Assembly: GCA_025358945.1 (NCBI GenBank)
Contig: JANYHS010000187.1
Location: 1-40,751 of the forward strand
DNA from: Acidobacteriota bacterium
GTDB lineage: Bacteria; Acidobacteriota; Vicinamibacteria; Vicinamibacterales; CAVVIG01
Reading direction: 5' to 3'
Length of the DNA stretch: 40,751 nt
Shown here: one piece after another, positions 25,500-33,630 of the stretch
How positions within the stretch are numbered: position 1 is the first letter of the stretch
Layout of the letters: every line of letters begins with the position of its first letter
The notes under the pieces: generated by a model
Told to the model about the DNA's origin: nothing
Seen by the model: the letters and a program-made list of their open reading frames with translations, nothing else
Databases searched by the model: none
Position numbers and translations under genes: made by a program

Positions 25500-26003
25500 C
25501 TACTCCTCACGCAGTTGTCGAACATACTCGTCCGCGTCGACATCGGCCCAGATCTCCTTGCCAAGACCGCGCATCGCCAGAATGGGATCGTCCTTGATGC
25601 GCTGCTTCAATGACCGCGCTCCCGCGTAGTCCGAGCGATACCAGTCGAGAAGCGAACGGAATTCAGAAGGTACTCCTGGCGGCTCAGGAACGATCTTGCC
25701 GGTTCGGCTTGAATCCTGCGGATCGCCGGCCCTGAACAACCGGCGACGTCCCTTCATCGTCTCGAACAGCATTCGGTACTTGCCTGAATTCGGAGTCACA
25801 TTCGCCACGCAGTGTTGGGTGACATGCGCGTAGAGCGTGGTCCTCTGACACGCGCCCAGCCGCGGTTCGGCCAGTACCCGGTCCACGATCTCCTGGAGTC
25901 CGAAATCAGACGATGTGGGATGTTCACGGTGCAGAAGCGCCACCGCTACCCACACAGCATCCGCAACCTTGACCGCGACCGCCGAGGGTGTTTCCGCCTT
26001 CAT
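25500..26003 (-). CDS. Predicted antitoxin with winged-helix-like N-terminus (DUF7669-like)
   Basis: I choose ATG 26003 (167 aa). The ORF-track ATG 26018 lies inside the operator-like palindrome and would add MYYTS. Residues about 10-100 (VWVAVALLHREHPTSSDFGLQEIVDRVL, RTTLYAHVTQHCVANVTPNSGKYRMLFET, RRRLFRAGD) resemble the winged-helix domain recently named DUF7669 and would bind DNA. The C-terminal tail KEIWADVDADEYVRQLREE is the kind of short acidic helix that plugs a PIN toxin. The gene directly precedes the PIN toxin. This antitoxin type differs from the common AbrB, RHH and Phd classes. The antitoxin role is inferred from position and tail. Confidence 0.75.
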   Translation of the reverse strand: MKAETPSAVAVKVADAVWVAVALLHREHPTSSDFGLQEIVDRVLAEPRLGACQRTTLYAHVTQHCVANVTPNSGKYRMLFETMKGRRRLFRAGDPQDSSRTGKIVPEPPGVPSEFRSLLDWYRSDYAGARSLKQRIKDDPILAMRGLGKEIWADVDADEYVRQLREE

Positions 26004-26010
26004 TGAGGTA

Positions 26011-26050
26011 TAATACATTAATACCAGTTATTCATGGTATCGATGTATTA
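26011..26050 (-). promoter_or_regulatory. Large inverted-repeat operator/promoter of the toxin-antitoxin pair
   Basis: TAATACAT..ATACCA at 26011-26026 faces TGGTAT..ATGTATTA at 26035-26050, giving 14 of 16 paired positions per arm around an 8-base centre. It is one of the most AT-rich spots in the window. On the minus strand TATTAT (26015-26010) sits seven bases from ATG 26003, as expected for a -10 box of a leaderless transcript, so a repressor bound here would block transcription. The palindrome also overlaps the stop codon of the acyl-CoA synthetase. Autoregulation by the antitoxin is inference. Confidence 0.75.
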
Positions 26051-27628
26051 CTGCGCCGAGATCGCCGACCGGCGTCCGCGCAACACGAACTTCTGAATCT
26101 TGCCCGTCGCCGTCTTCGGCAGATCGGTGACGGGGTTGAAGCTGTGCGGGCACTTGAAGTGCGCCAGATGCTCCCGCATGAACGCGCGCAGATCCTCAGG
26201 CGTCGCTGACGCGCCAGCCTTGAAGACGATGAACGCGTGCGGCGCCTCTCCCCACTTTTCGTCGGGCATCCCGACGACCGCGGCTTCCTGCACGACCGGG
26301 TGGCGCAGCAGCACGCCCTCCACTTCCACTGACGAAATGTTCTCGCCGCCGCTGATGATCACATCCTTCAGCCGATCGCGAATGTCGACGTAACCATCCG
26401 GATGCACCACCGCGGCGTCACCGCTGTGAAAGAAGCCGCCGCGCATGGCGACCGCCGTCGCTTCAGGGTCGTTGTAGTACCCCTTCATCACCGCGTTGCC
26501 ACGAACGGTGATCTCGCCGACGGTGGACCCGTCATGCGGCACAGGGCGGCCGTTCTCGTCCGCCACGAGAAGTTCACCAGACGTGATCAGTTCCACGCCC
26601 TGGCGCGCCTTGATCACCGCTCGTGCGCCGGCTGACAGCGCCTCGTGCTCCGGCCGGGGCTCGCACACTGTGATGAACGGCGCCGTTTCCGTCAGACCGT
26701 AAATGTGCGTGATCGTCCACCCGAGTTCGCCCTCGATGCGCTCGATCGTCGCCGCCGCAGGCGCCGCGCCACCGGTCACGACTCGCACCCCCTTCGGTGC
26801 GTTCGCCCGGATCTCGGCCGGCGCATTCGCAATGCCGATCAGCACCGTGGGCGCGGCGCAGAGCATCGACACGCGCTCGCCTCGAATCAACTCGAACATC
26901 TTCGCGGGATCGACCTTGCGAAGACAGATGTGCGCCGCGCCGACAGCCGTGACCGTCCAGGTGAACGTCCAGCCGTTGGCGTGAAACATCGGCAGCGTCC
27001 ACAGATAACGATCCGTGATCCGCATCGGCATATGAATCAGCGTACCGACGATGTTCATGTAGGCGTTGCGATGGGTGATCATCACGCCCTTGGGTCGCGA
27101 CGTCGTGCCGCTCGTGTAGTTGATCGTCAGCAGGTCGAGTTCGCCGATTTCCGGCTTCGCGAAATCCGCTGACGCTTCCCGCACTAGCGACTCGTAGTCG
27201 AGCCAGCGGCGGTCGTCGGGACGGCGGCCTTCGAGCGCAATGAAATGCCGGACACCAGGCACCTGTGGCCGGATCGTGTCGAGGCAGTCGAGGTAGTCCT
27301 CGTGCGCGCAGACGACCGTCGCGCCCGAGTGATTGATGATGTAGACGAACTCTTCAGGGCTGAGACGGTAGTTAACCGGCACCAGGACGGCGCCGATCTG
27401 CGGCACGGCGTAGAACGACTCGAGCTGCGCGTGAGTATTGGGCGCGATGTAGGCGATGCGATCGCCCGGCTTCACACCCAGCATCTGCAGGGCGGATGAG
27501 AAACGGTCGCAGCGATCGAACAACTGCGCGTAGGTGAAGCGAAGCGCCCCATCGACGACAGCCTCACGCGCGCCGTAGAGCGCTCGAGCGCGACGGGCGA
27601 ATTCGAGAGGGGTGAGCGCCACTTCCAT
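26048..27628 (-). CDS. AMP-dependent acyl-CoA synthetase
   Basis: A 526-aa member of the ANL superfamily. The adenylate motif is TINYTSGTTSRPKGVMITHRN, followed by IYGLTETAPF, GGFFHSGDAAVVHPDGYVDIRDRLKD, IISGGENISSVEVEG and the C-terminal catalytic Lys in LPKTATGKIQK. It activates a carboxylic acid with ATP and transfers it to CoA. The substrate, a medium- or long-chain fatty acid or an aromatic acid, is not certain; the sequence is close to the FadD13/medium-chain group (MFHANGWTFTWTV). No signal peptide or carrier domain is present. It stands alone on this strand, with the antitoxin operator touching its stop codon. Confidence 0.94.
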   Translation of the reverse strand: MEVALTPLEFARRARALYGAREAVVDGALRFTYAQLFDRCDRFSSALQMLGVKPGDRIAYIAPNTHAQLESFYAVPQIGAVLVPVNYRLSPEEFVYIINHSGATVVCAHEDYLDCLDTIRPQVPGVRHFIALEGRRPDDRRWLDYESLVREASADFAKPEIGELDLLTINYTSGTTSRPKGVMITHRNAYMNIVGTLIHMPMRITDRYLWTLPMFHANGWTFTWTVTAVGAAHICLRKVDPAKMFELIRGERVSMLCAAPTVLIGIANAPAEIRANAPKGVRVVTGGAAPAAATIERIEGELGWTITHIYGLTETAPFITVCEPRPEHEALSAGARAVIKARQGVELITSGELLVADENGRPVPHDGSTVGEITVRGNAVMKGYYNDPEATAVAMRGGFFHSGDAAVVHPDGYVDIRDRLKDVIISGGENISSVEVEGVLLRHPVVQEAAVVGMPDEKWGEAPHAFIVFKAGASATPEDLRAFMREHLAHFKCPHSFNPVTDLPKTATGKIQKFVLRGRRSAISAQ

Positions 27629-27649
27629 GGCGGGGATCTTATCTCACGA

Positions 27650-27692
27650 TCGGATGAAACCGCGGAGACCGCAGACCGCTGAGTCTCCTTTA
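27650..27692. repeat. CGCGGAGACCGCAG-type dispersed repeat fragment
   Basis: The short gap between two minus-strand genes holds AACCGCGGAGACCGCAGACCG followed by CTGAGTCTCC, ending on the stop codon of the PIG-L gene. It belongs to the same loose family (GCGGA-GACGCAGA) as the segments at 15697-15720 and 36058-36115. Assignment to a family is by eye. Confidence 0.4.
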
Positions 27693-30500
27693 GCGTGACG
27701 GCGGCTTGCCCAGAGAGATCAGGTTCGCGAGAATCTGATACGCGCCGTCGGTGCCGACCGGCAGCTGACGCCAGAGCCCGAGGGCGACATACACCCAGCG
27801 GCCCTTGCCATAGTTCGCCTCGACCAGCGCGCCCGTCTTCACGCCCTTGTTGTAGGGGAAGTTATCTTCCATCGTCAGGACGTCGCGGTAGCGCGAATCC
27901 TTGTCCTCGGCGAGGAAATACGTGCCGCGCTCCTGCACCCAGTTCTTCCACGCCGCCTCGCCGATCTCGTTCGGCGTCGTCAGTAACTGACTGTGCGCAG
28001 CCACGGCTTTCACCTCGGCGTTTTCGTCGGTGACCCGGTTCGCACTCACCTTCGCCGGATACGGCCCGTACTGCGCGTCGTTGAACTCGAACTTGTTGTA
28101 CTGCACGATCATCGTGCCGCCCTTGAACACGTAGTCGAGCAGCCGGCTGTTGTTCGCGCGCAGGTCGTCGCGCCGTTCGTACGCGCGCACGCCGGTGACG
28201 ATGGCGCTGAATTTTGCGAGATCGCCCCAGGCAAGATCCTCGGCGGTCAGCAACTGCACCTTGGCGCCGAGCTGCTCGATGGCGGGCGGCACCTGATCAC
28301 CAACGCCCATCACGTAGCCGATCAGCAGGTCCGACGGCGTCCGCACGTTGATCACTTTCAGCGTCGCGTCCGCTTCGTCGTAGATGTGATAGCGCTTGAT
28401 GTGCGGGTACTCGATCACCTGAAAGCCGCGGTTGTACGACTGGCCGGCAGCCGAGACGATCGCCTTGACATGAAACTCGCCCGCGCCGACGCTGGACGAG
28501 GGCTTCAACAGAAAGCGCACCGTCTGCGACTCGTCGGTTCGCGTGAACCTCACCGGCTGCTCTGCAGGCGTGGCGGTCCATCCCTGTGGCAACTCGAGTG
28601 TCACGGACGTCTCGGCGGGGCCCGTCGTGTCGTTGAGCACGGTGACGCGGATTTCGCGATCGGCAGTCGGCGCGCCCCCGGTCGAACGGGCCGCCGCCGG
28701 ACGTGCACCACGCGGCGTCGTCGCTCGTGGCGGCGTCGTGCGAATCGACGAGGCCGGCACGATCGCGACCTGCGGCGTCACGCGGACGGAAAACGCGGGC
28801 ACCACCAACAACTCGGTGCGCTTCTCGCCGCTGAAAATGTCGCCCTCGTAGCGATGCTGGACCGGCAGGCCGGAGATGATCTCTTCGCCGCCTGGCAGAG
28901 TCAGCGTCACCTGAACGTAAAACGGCGAGGGCCGCATCGGCAGGCCGAACGGCGCGTCGGCGTCGAAGGTGTAGCGACCCTGGTCGCCTTTCCGGCGCCA
29001 GTACGGTTCACTGACGCGCGCGCGCGCCGGCACCGTCAGCGTCGGCTCGCAGTGCGCGACCTGATCCTTACGCACGCTCGGCATCGACGACTCTGCGGCG
29101 GCGGGACGGCGATTGGCGCCGGGAAAAGAGAAGCCGCCGCCGCTGAACGCCGTCATCGCGCACGCGCCCGTCTGTCCTGAGCCTGTCGAAGGGTCGAACC
29201 CATCGAACTTCACATTCTTGATCGCCACCTCGCCTGCGCCACGGTTGGCGACGATGACGTTGACCTTCACCGGCTGGCCTGGCACCACGATGCCGTCATC
29301 CGCCAGCGCTTCGATCTTGATGCCGTGCGCGAGAATAATCGCCTGCTGAAACTCGCCTTCCTTCTGACGAAGGCGGACGTCGATCTCGTACTTGCCGGCG
29401 TCATCGATCGCCATCGCGCGAAGCTCGCGGCGCAGCACGCGGACCGCGAACAGCCCGTCGAGCAGCGGCTTCATCGTCGCCTCGTCGCTGACCGCATCGA
29501 AGGCTTTCTGCGCGGCCTGCGTGGCGGTGGTGATCGTCGTCAGGCCGTCCATCAGATCCCTGGGCGCGCGCGCGCCGGCGAACCGCGCGAGGCTGGCCAG
29601 GCTGCTGTCGACGCCGTCAAAGAGCGACGTCTCGTCCTTCTGCATCTGTCCGGGCAGCGTGGCCTCGTCGAGCTGATACGTCGCCACCGAGGCGGGTGAC
29701 GGCAGCGACAGCAGCTGCCCCATGCCCTGGCACTTGTGCATGCTGCGTGCTTCGGTGCCGATCTCGTTGTAGGTCTTGCCCAGGAGCTGGTCGTAGACGC
29801 CCGAGTTCACGCGCAGCGCCCGGCCGATCACTGGCGCCTCGCCGGGGAACCCGAAGGCGGCGAGGTGATACAGCTTCTTGGCCTGCCACGGACGCAGCCC
29901 GTCCTTGATCTGCTCGGGGAACTTCGTCGGATCGCCGGCCAGCTTGTACGCGTCGCGGGTGATCACCGCCGACGCCATGTGGTGCTGCCCGCCCGCGTTG
30001 CCGGTCGGCGGTAACGTGACGATCACGTCGGGACGAATCGTCCGGATCAGTCGCACATAGTCGGCGATGATCTCGTCGCGTCCCCACTTCTCGAACGTCT
30101 CGTCGATGCCGAACGAGTAGCCGAAGTCGACCGCACGCGTGAAGTACTGCTCGGCGCCGTCGAAGCGGTGCAACGCCGCCAGCTCGCCGGTCCGCAGCAC
30201 GCCGAGCGCCTCGAAGATCTCCGCCCCGATCTCGTTCTGCCCACCGTTGCCGCGGGTGGCGGTCGCCAGCGCGGTGCGATAGCCCTGCCCGCGATTCAGC
30301 ATCACCAGCAGCCCGTTGTTCTCGTCATCAGGATGCGCCGTCGTGTGCATGAAGATGCCGGTGTTGGCGAGATGCCGCAACTCCAGGCCCAGGGCGACGT
30401 GTCCCTGCTCCTCGTCGAGCGGGACGACGCGCATTTGCGCTCCGGGGACGGCGAGGAGCGCGGGCAGGAAAACCAGGAAGGAGAGAAGAAGGCGCTTCAT
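27690..30500 (-). CDS. Large secreted PIG-L family deacetylase-like protein
   Basis: A 936-aa protein with signal peptide MKRLLLSFLVFLPALLAVPGAQ. The N-terminal third is a PIG-L/LmbE domain: TTAHPDDENNGLLVMLNRGQG with the metal site, VTLPPTGNAGGQHHMASAVI with the third ligand. The rest contains beta-rich, probably Ig-like/NEW3-type segments (VKVNVIVANRGAGEVAIKNVKF, VTVLNDTTGPAETSVTLELPQGW) and a C-terminal domain with a glutamine-amidotransferase-like look (AKFSAIVTGVRAYERRDDLRANNSRLLDYVFKGGTMIVQYN). It likely acts outside the cytoplasm on N-acetylated glycans. An oddity is an in-frame insertion reading FDPSTGSGQTG, described separately. Confidence 0.9.
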   Translation of the reverse strand: MKRLLLSFLVFLPALLAVPGAQMRVVPLDEEQGHVALGLELRHLANTGIFMHTTAHPDDENNGLLVMLNRGQGYRTALATATRGNGGQNEIGAEIFEALGVLRTGELAALHRFDGAEQYFTRAVDFGYSFGIDETFEKWGRDEIIADYVRLIRTIRPDVIVTLPPTGNAGGQHHMASAVITRDAYKLAGDPTKFPEQIKDGLRPWQAKKLYHLAAFGFPGEAPVIGRALRVNSGVYDQLLGKTYNEIGTEARSMHKCQGMGQLLSLPSPASVATYQLDEATLPGQMQKDETSLFDGVDSSLASLARFAGARAPRDLMDGLTTITTATQAAQKAFDAVSDEATMKPLLDGLFAVRVLRRELRAMAIDDAGKYEIDVRLRQKEGEFQQAIILAHGIKIEALADDGIVVPGQPVKVNVIVANRGAGEVAIKNVKFDGFDPSTGSGQTGACAMTAFSGGGFSFPGANRRPAAAESSMPSVRKDQVAHCEPTLTVPARARVSEPYWRRKGDQGRYTFDADAPFGLPMRPSPFYVQVTLTLPGGEEIISGLPVQHRYEGDIFSGEKRTELLVVPAFSVRVTPQVAIVPASSIRTTPPRATTPRGARPAAARSTGGAPTADREIRVTVLNDTTGPAETSVTLELPQGWTATPAEQPVRFTRTDESQTVRFLLKPSSSVGAGEFHVKAIVSAAGQSYNRGFQVIEYPHIKRYHIYDEADATLKVINVRTPSDLLIGYVMGVGDQVPPAIEQLGAKVQLLTAEDLAWGDLAKFSAIVTGVRAYERRDDLRANNSRLLDYVFKGGTMIVQYNKFEFNDAQYGPYPAKVSANRVTDENAEVKAVAAHSQLLTTPNEIGEAAWKNWVQERGTYFLAEDKDSRYRDVLTMEDNFPYNKGVKTGALVEANYGKGRWVYVALGLWRQLPVGTDGAYQILANLISLGKPPSR
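29171..29200 (-). repeat. In-frame STGSGQ dispersed repeat inside the PIG-L gene
   Basis: TCCTGAGCCTGTCGAAGGG reads on the minus strand as CCCTTCGACAGGCTCAGGA, a short repeat seen very widely in bacterial intergenic DNA. Here it lies in the coding sequence in frame and encodes DPSTGSGQ between two beta-rich segments, so it must sit in a tolerant surface loop. The flanks (KFDGFD and TGACAM) resume normal protein character. Confidence 0.75.
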
Positions 30501-30512
30501 AGATAAATCTTA

Positions 30513-30660
30513 AGTCAGGCGGGTCGCGTGGGTCAGGTTGGTCTGGTGGGTGGGACTGATGGGTCGGATGAGCAGCGTGCTTACTCACCCGACCTACCCG
30601 ACCTACCTGACCTACCTGACCTACCTGACCTACCTGACCTACGTGACCTACCTGACCTGT
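30513..30660. repeat. 9-bp minisatellite (CTGACCTAC)n with an opposing GGGTC/GGTGG-rich arm
   Basis: From 30589 to 30660 there are eight consecutive 9-bp units: two CCGACCTAC, four CTGACCTAC, one GTGACCTAC and one decayed unit that runs into the TonB receptor stop codon. The 70 bases before it are G/T-rich on + (GGTCTGGTGGGTGGGACTGA) and look like an older, degenerate inverted copy. TGGGTCGG/CCGACC could pair at the junction. ORFs through the array on either strand are artefacts. Confidence 0.85.
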
Positions 30661-33578
30661 TAGAACCTGACTTTGAAACCCAACTGGAACTTGCGCTGTT
30701 CGTAGCCCGACGGATTCACGAACAGGTACGGGTCGGTCGGAATCGGCGTCGTCGGATTGCCGAGCGAATCGATCACCGTCGTGGTGTTGATGCCGGACAT
30801 CTGCTCCGTGTTGAACACGTTCTTCAGCTCCGCGATGATCTCCGCGCGGGTCGACCCATGCAGCGGAATCCAGCGTGTGTAACGAAGGTCGACGTTCTTG
30901 CGTGCCGGCAGATACAGTGCGCCCCGCGGCACGCCGATCGGACGATCGCTGCCGATACCGTCGCCGTTCAAGTCGCCGACCGCCGAGATGTTCAGCGGCA
31001 GGCCGCTGTTCACCTGAATCAGGATGCCGATCTCGTTGCCGCTCAGCAACTGGCGAACGACCGCGTTCGACGCGTGGCTCTCCGATGTGTAGACGACGTT
31101 GCCGTTGAGGCTGTGACGGATGTCGAGCGGGTTCGGGCCGAGGTCGCGATCGAGGTTGGTCGGGTCGGAGCGGCCCGATTCAGCCTGCACCGTCAACTGG
31201 GTGAGCAGCGGCGTGTTGTCCAGGCCTTTGCCGAGTGAGTACTGCACGTTCATCGAGAGCCCCTTGGAGAGGCGCTTGTTGAGCGCGACAGTCGTCGACT
31301 TGAAGGTCGACTCGCCGATTGACTGCACCTGCTGAATCAGGTTGAAGCGCGGATCGAGCCGCGTCGTGGCGTTGACGGCCGTGCTGAAGATCGGTCGACC
31401 GTCGGCGAGCGTGCCGATCGGATTGATCGGGTTGATGTTGGTCACGACCGGCAGGTCGGAGCCCTTCGCGTACATCCCGCTGACCGACACCGTGAAGTCG
31501 CGCGCGAACGCGCGCTCGACCTGCAGACTGGTCTGCGCGGTGTGCGCCACCACGAAATTGGGATCGACGGCCCACGGCGACTGCGCCGCCAGCGTGCCGC
31601 TCGAGACGCCGTTGGGGAACGCCGGCGCACCGGCCGACGAGCCGCTGAACGAGTAGACCGGCGCCTTCGGCGAACCGGACAACTGCAGCGCCTGTTCGTA
31701 GCCGCCGAGGATCGGCTGGTCGTACATCAGCCCCATGCTCGCCCGCAGCACCGTCTGCGCATCAATTGACCAGGCCACGCCGGCGCGCGGTCCGAAATTG
31801 TTCTTGTCGATGTTGAAGCTCTGGGTCGACGTGAGCGGCGCGTTGGCGAGGCCGTCCGGATACTTGTAGAGATCGTAGCGGACGCCGTAGAGAACCTTCA
31901 CCGACGGCGCGATCTGCCAGTCGTCCTGCACGAACGCGCTGAACACGTTGGTGCTCATATTGAAGGCCAGGTCGCCCGTGATCTGCGACATCGTCGTGTA
32001 ACCGCGCGGCGTCGTGCCGGCTTTCGCCGCCAGGAAGGCCGTCGTCGTCGGGAACGTGTACGAGAACTGCGGTGCGGCCGTCCGTTCGTCGTAGATGTTC
32101 TGCATGTCGAAGCCGAACTTATAGCTGTGCGACGCGCGGATGTAGGTGAAGTTGTCGATCACCTGCGTGATGTTCTGTTTGAAGTCGAATCCGGCGTTGC
32201 CCTGCCCGGTGCCGCCGAGCGGCGCGCCGAACGAGATCGCCGGGCTCGAGATCGCCACCGCGGGACCCGTGCCGGAATCGCCGTTGGCCACCGACTGCTG
32301 ATTCCGGTGCGCGTACTGAAAGCGCAGCTCGTTCAGCTTGTTCGAACCAATGGACGACACGAGCTGCGTCGCCGACGAGTCCATCGCGTCGAGAAAGTCC
32401 GTCGCTCGCTCGAGGGTGGCCGTGCCGCCGCCGCTGTTGTACGGCGCGTCGTTGTGGAACCGGATCCAGCGCGCCGTCAGACGGTTGTTGCCGTTGATCT
32501 GGTAGTCCGCCTTGGCAATCAGGAACTTCGCGGTCTGGACGTTCGGCGCCGCGTCGGGCTGCGCCTTGAGGCCAACCTGCTCGACCAGCGTCGGCGTGAC
32601 CGTAATCAAACTGTTGGCCGACAGGTCGCGGCGCGTCTGCTCCCAGCCGCCGTAGAAGAACAACTTGTTCTTCAAGATCGGCCCGCCGATATCCGCGGTG
32701 CCGGTGTCGACCTTCGTCGCCGGCAGAACAGCGCCAGCCGCGCGCTCCGGGCAGTTGACGGCGGCCGTCGTGCTGCCGCAACCGAAGAAAAACGGAAATG
32801 CGCTGAACGCGTTGCGGCGGAACAGGTAGCTCGCTTCGCCCTTGTACTTATTCGTGCCCGACGGTGTCACCGCGTTGTACACCATCCCCATCGTCTGCCC
32901 GAACTCGGGCGCGAAGCCGGTGGTGACGACCTTCACTTCCTGAATCATGACCTCCGACATCGGCAGCATGCGCAGGCCGGCGCGGTCTTTCTCGGTGTTC
33001 GTGTTGCCGTCGATCTGGTAGTTGATGCGCATCGCCGCGCCGTTGGCGGCCAGACGCGGCACGCCGAACTCGACGTTCTCGATGCCGGTGACCCCGGGCT
33101 GCACCAGCGCGAAGTTGTACGGGTTGCGCGCGACCAGCGGCAGGTTGTGCACCTCGAGGTCGCTCATCGTGTGGCCGATGTCGATGCGCGCGACGTCGAG
33201 CGTGGGCAGATCAGATCCGCTGACCGTGATCGTCTCGCTCATCTGGCCGACGGTGAGCGTGGCGTTGACGACCGCCGTCCGGCCGACCGACAGCTGGATG
33301 CCGCTGCCTTCGAACTTCTTGAATCCCTGCAGCTCGGCGACGACGCTGTACTTGCCGAGCGTCAGGAGCGGTGCGCGGTAGAGGCCCTTTTCGTTGGTGA
33401 CCACCGTGCGCGACGCACCGGTGTCGAGGTTGGTGATGGTGACGGTGACGCCGGGCAGCACACCGCCCGAGCTGTCTGAAACCGTACCTTCAATGGCGCC
33501 GTTGGCGCCCTGCGACTGTGCGAACGCCGGTGCGGTCAGCGACAGCGACAGCAGGGCCGAAAGAATGAGTTTAAGCAT
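30660..33578 (-). CDS. TonB-dependent receptor, Oar-like, with carboxypeptidase-regulatory-like N-domain
   Basis: A 972-aa outer-membrane protein. Signal peptide MLKLILSALLSLSLTAPAFAQ is followed by a CarboxypepD_reg-like beta-sandwich (GAIEGTVSDSSGGVLPGVTVTITNLDTGASRTVVTNEKGLY, about 27-110). The plug comes next (VHNLPLVARNPYNFALVQPGV, INYQIDGNTNTE, VVTTGFAPEFGQTMGMVYNAVTPSGTNKYKGEASYLF). The rest is a 22-stranded-type barrel rich in aromatic residues and ending in the terminal aromatic signature KFQLGFKVRF. Such receptors are expanded in Acidobacteriota and import oligosaccharides or other polymers with TonB energy. The ligand is unknown. No TonB/ExbB/ExbD or SusD-like partner is nearby. 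Confidence 0.95.
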   Translation of the reverse strand: MLKLILSALLSLSLTAPAFAQSQGANGAIEGTVSDSSGGVLPGVTVTITNLDTGASRTVVTNEKGLYRAPLLTLGKYSVVAELQGFKKFEGSGIQLSVGRTAVVNATLTVGQMSETITVSGSDLPTLDVARIDIGHTMSDLEVHNLPLVARNPYNFALVQPGVTGIENVEFGVPRLAANGAAMRINYQIDGNTNTEKDRAGLRMLPMSEVMIQEVKVVTTGFAPEFGQTMGMVYNAVTPSGTNKYKGEASYLFRRNAFSAFPFFFGCGSTTAAVNCPERAAGAVLPATKVDTGTADIGGPILKNKLFFYGGWEQTRRDLSANSLITVTPTLVEQVGLKAQPDAAPNVQTAKFLIAKADYQINGNNRLTARWIRFHNDAPYNSGGGTATLERATDFLDAMDSSATQLVSSIGSNKLNELRFQYAHRNQQSVANGDSGTGPAVAISSPAISFGAPLGGTGQGNAGFDFKQNITQVIDNFTYIRASHSYKFGFDMQNIYDERTAAPQFSYTFPTTTAFLAAKAGTTPRGYTTMSQITGDLAFNMSTNVFSAFVQDDWQIAPSVKVLYGVRYDLYKYPDGLANAPLTSTQSFNIDKNNFGPRAGVAWSIDAQTVLRASMGLMYDQPILGGYEQALQLSGSPKAPVYSFSGSSAGAPAFPNGVSSGTLAAQSPWAVDPNFVVAHTAQTSLQVERAFARDFTVSVSGMYAKGSDLPVVTNINPINPIGTLADGRPIFSTAVNATTRLDPRFNLIQQVQSIGESTFKSTTVALNKRLSKGLSMNVQYSLGKGLDNTPLLTQLTVQAESGRSDPTNLDRDLGPNPLDIRHSLNGNVVYTSESHASNAVVRQLLSGNEIGILIQVNSGLPLNISAVGDLNGDGIGSDRPIGVPRGALYLPARKNVDLRYTRWIPLHGSTRAEIIAELKNVFNTEQMSGINTTTVIDSLGNPTTPIPTDPYLFVNPSGYEQRKFQLGFKVRF

Positions 33579-33630
33579 ACCCGCGAGTATACAAAGAATT
33601 GACGCTCACGAAGCGCCGGCGGGTGCTGAA

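Noticed and set aside
30513-30660. Possible CRISPR array
   Set aside because: Units are 9 bp and directly adjacent, with no spacers, leader or cas genes.
30528-31238. Plus-strand ORF with PDLPDLPDL repeats
   Set aside because: The repeat peptide is just the translation of the 9-bp minisatellite, and the rest is antisense to the TonB receptor.
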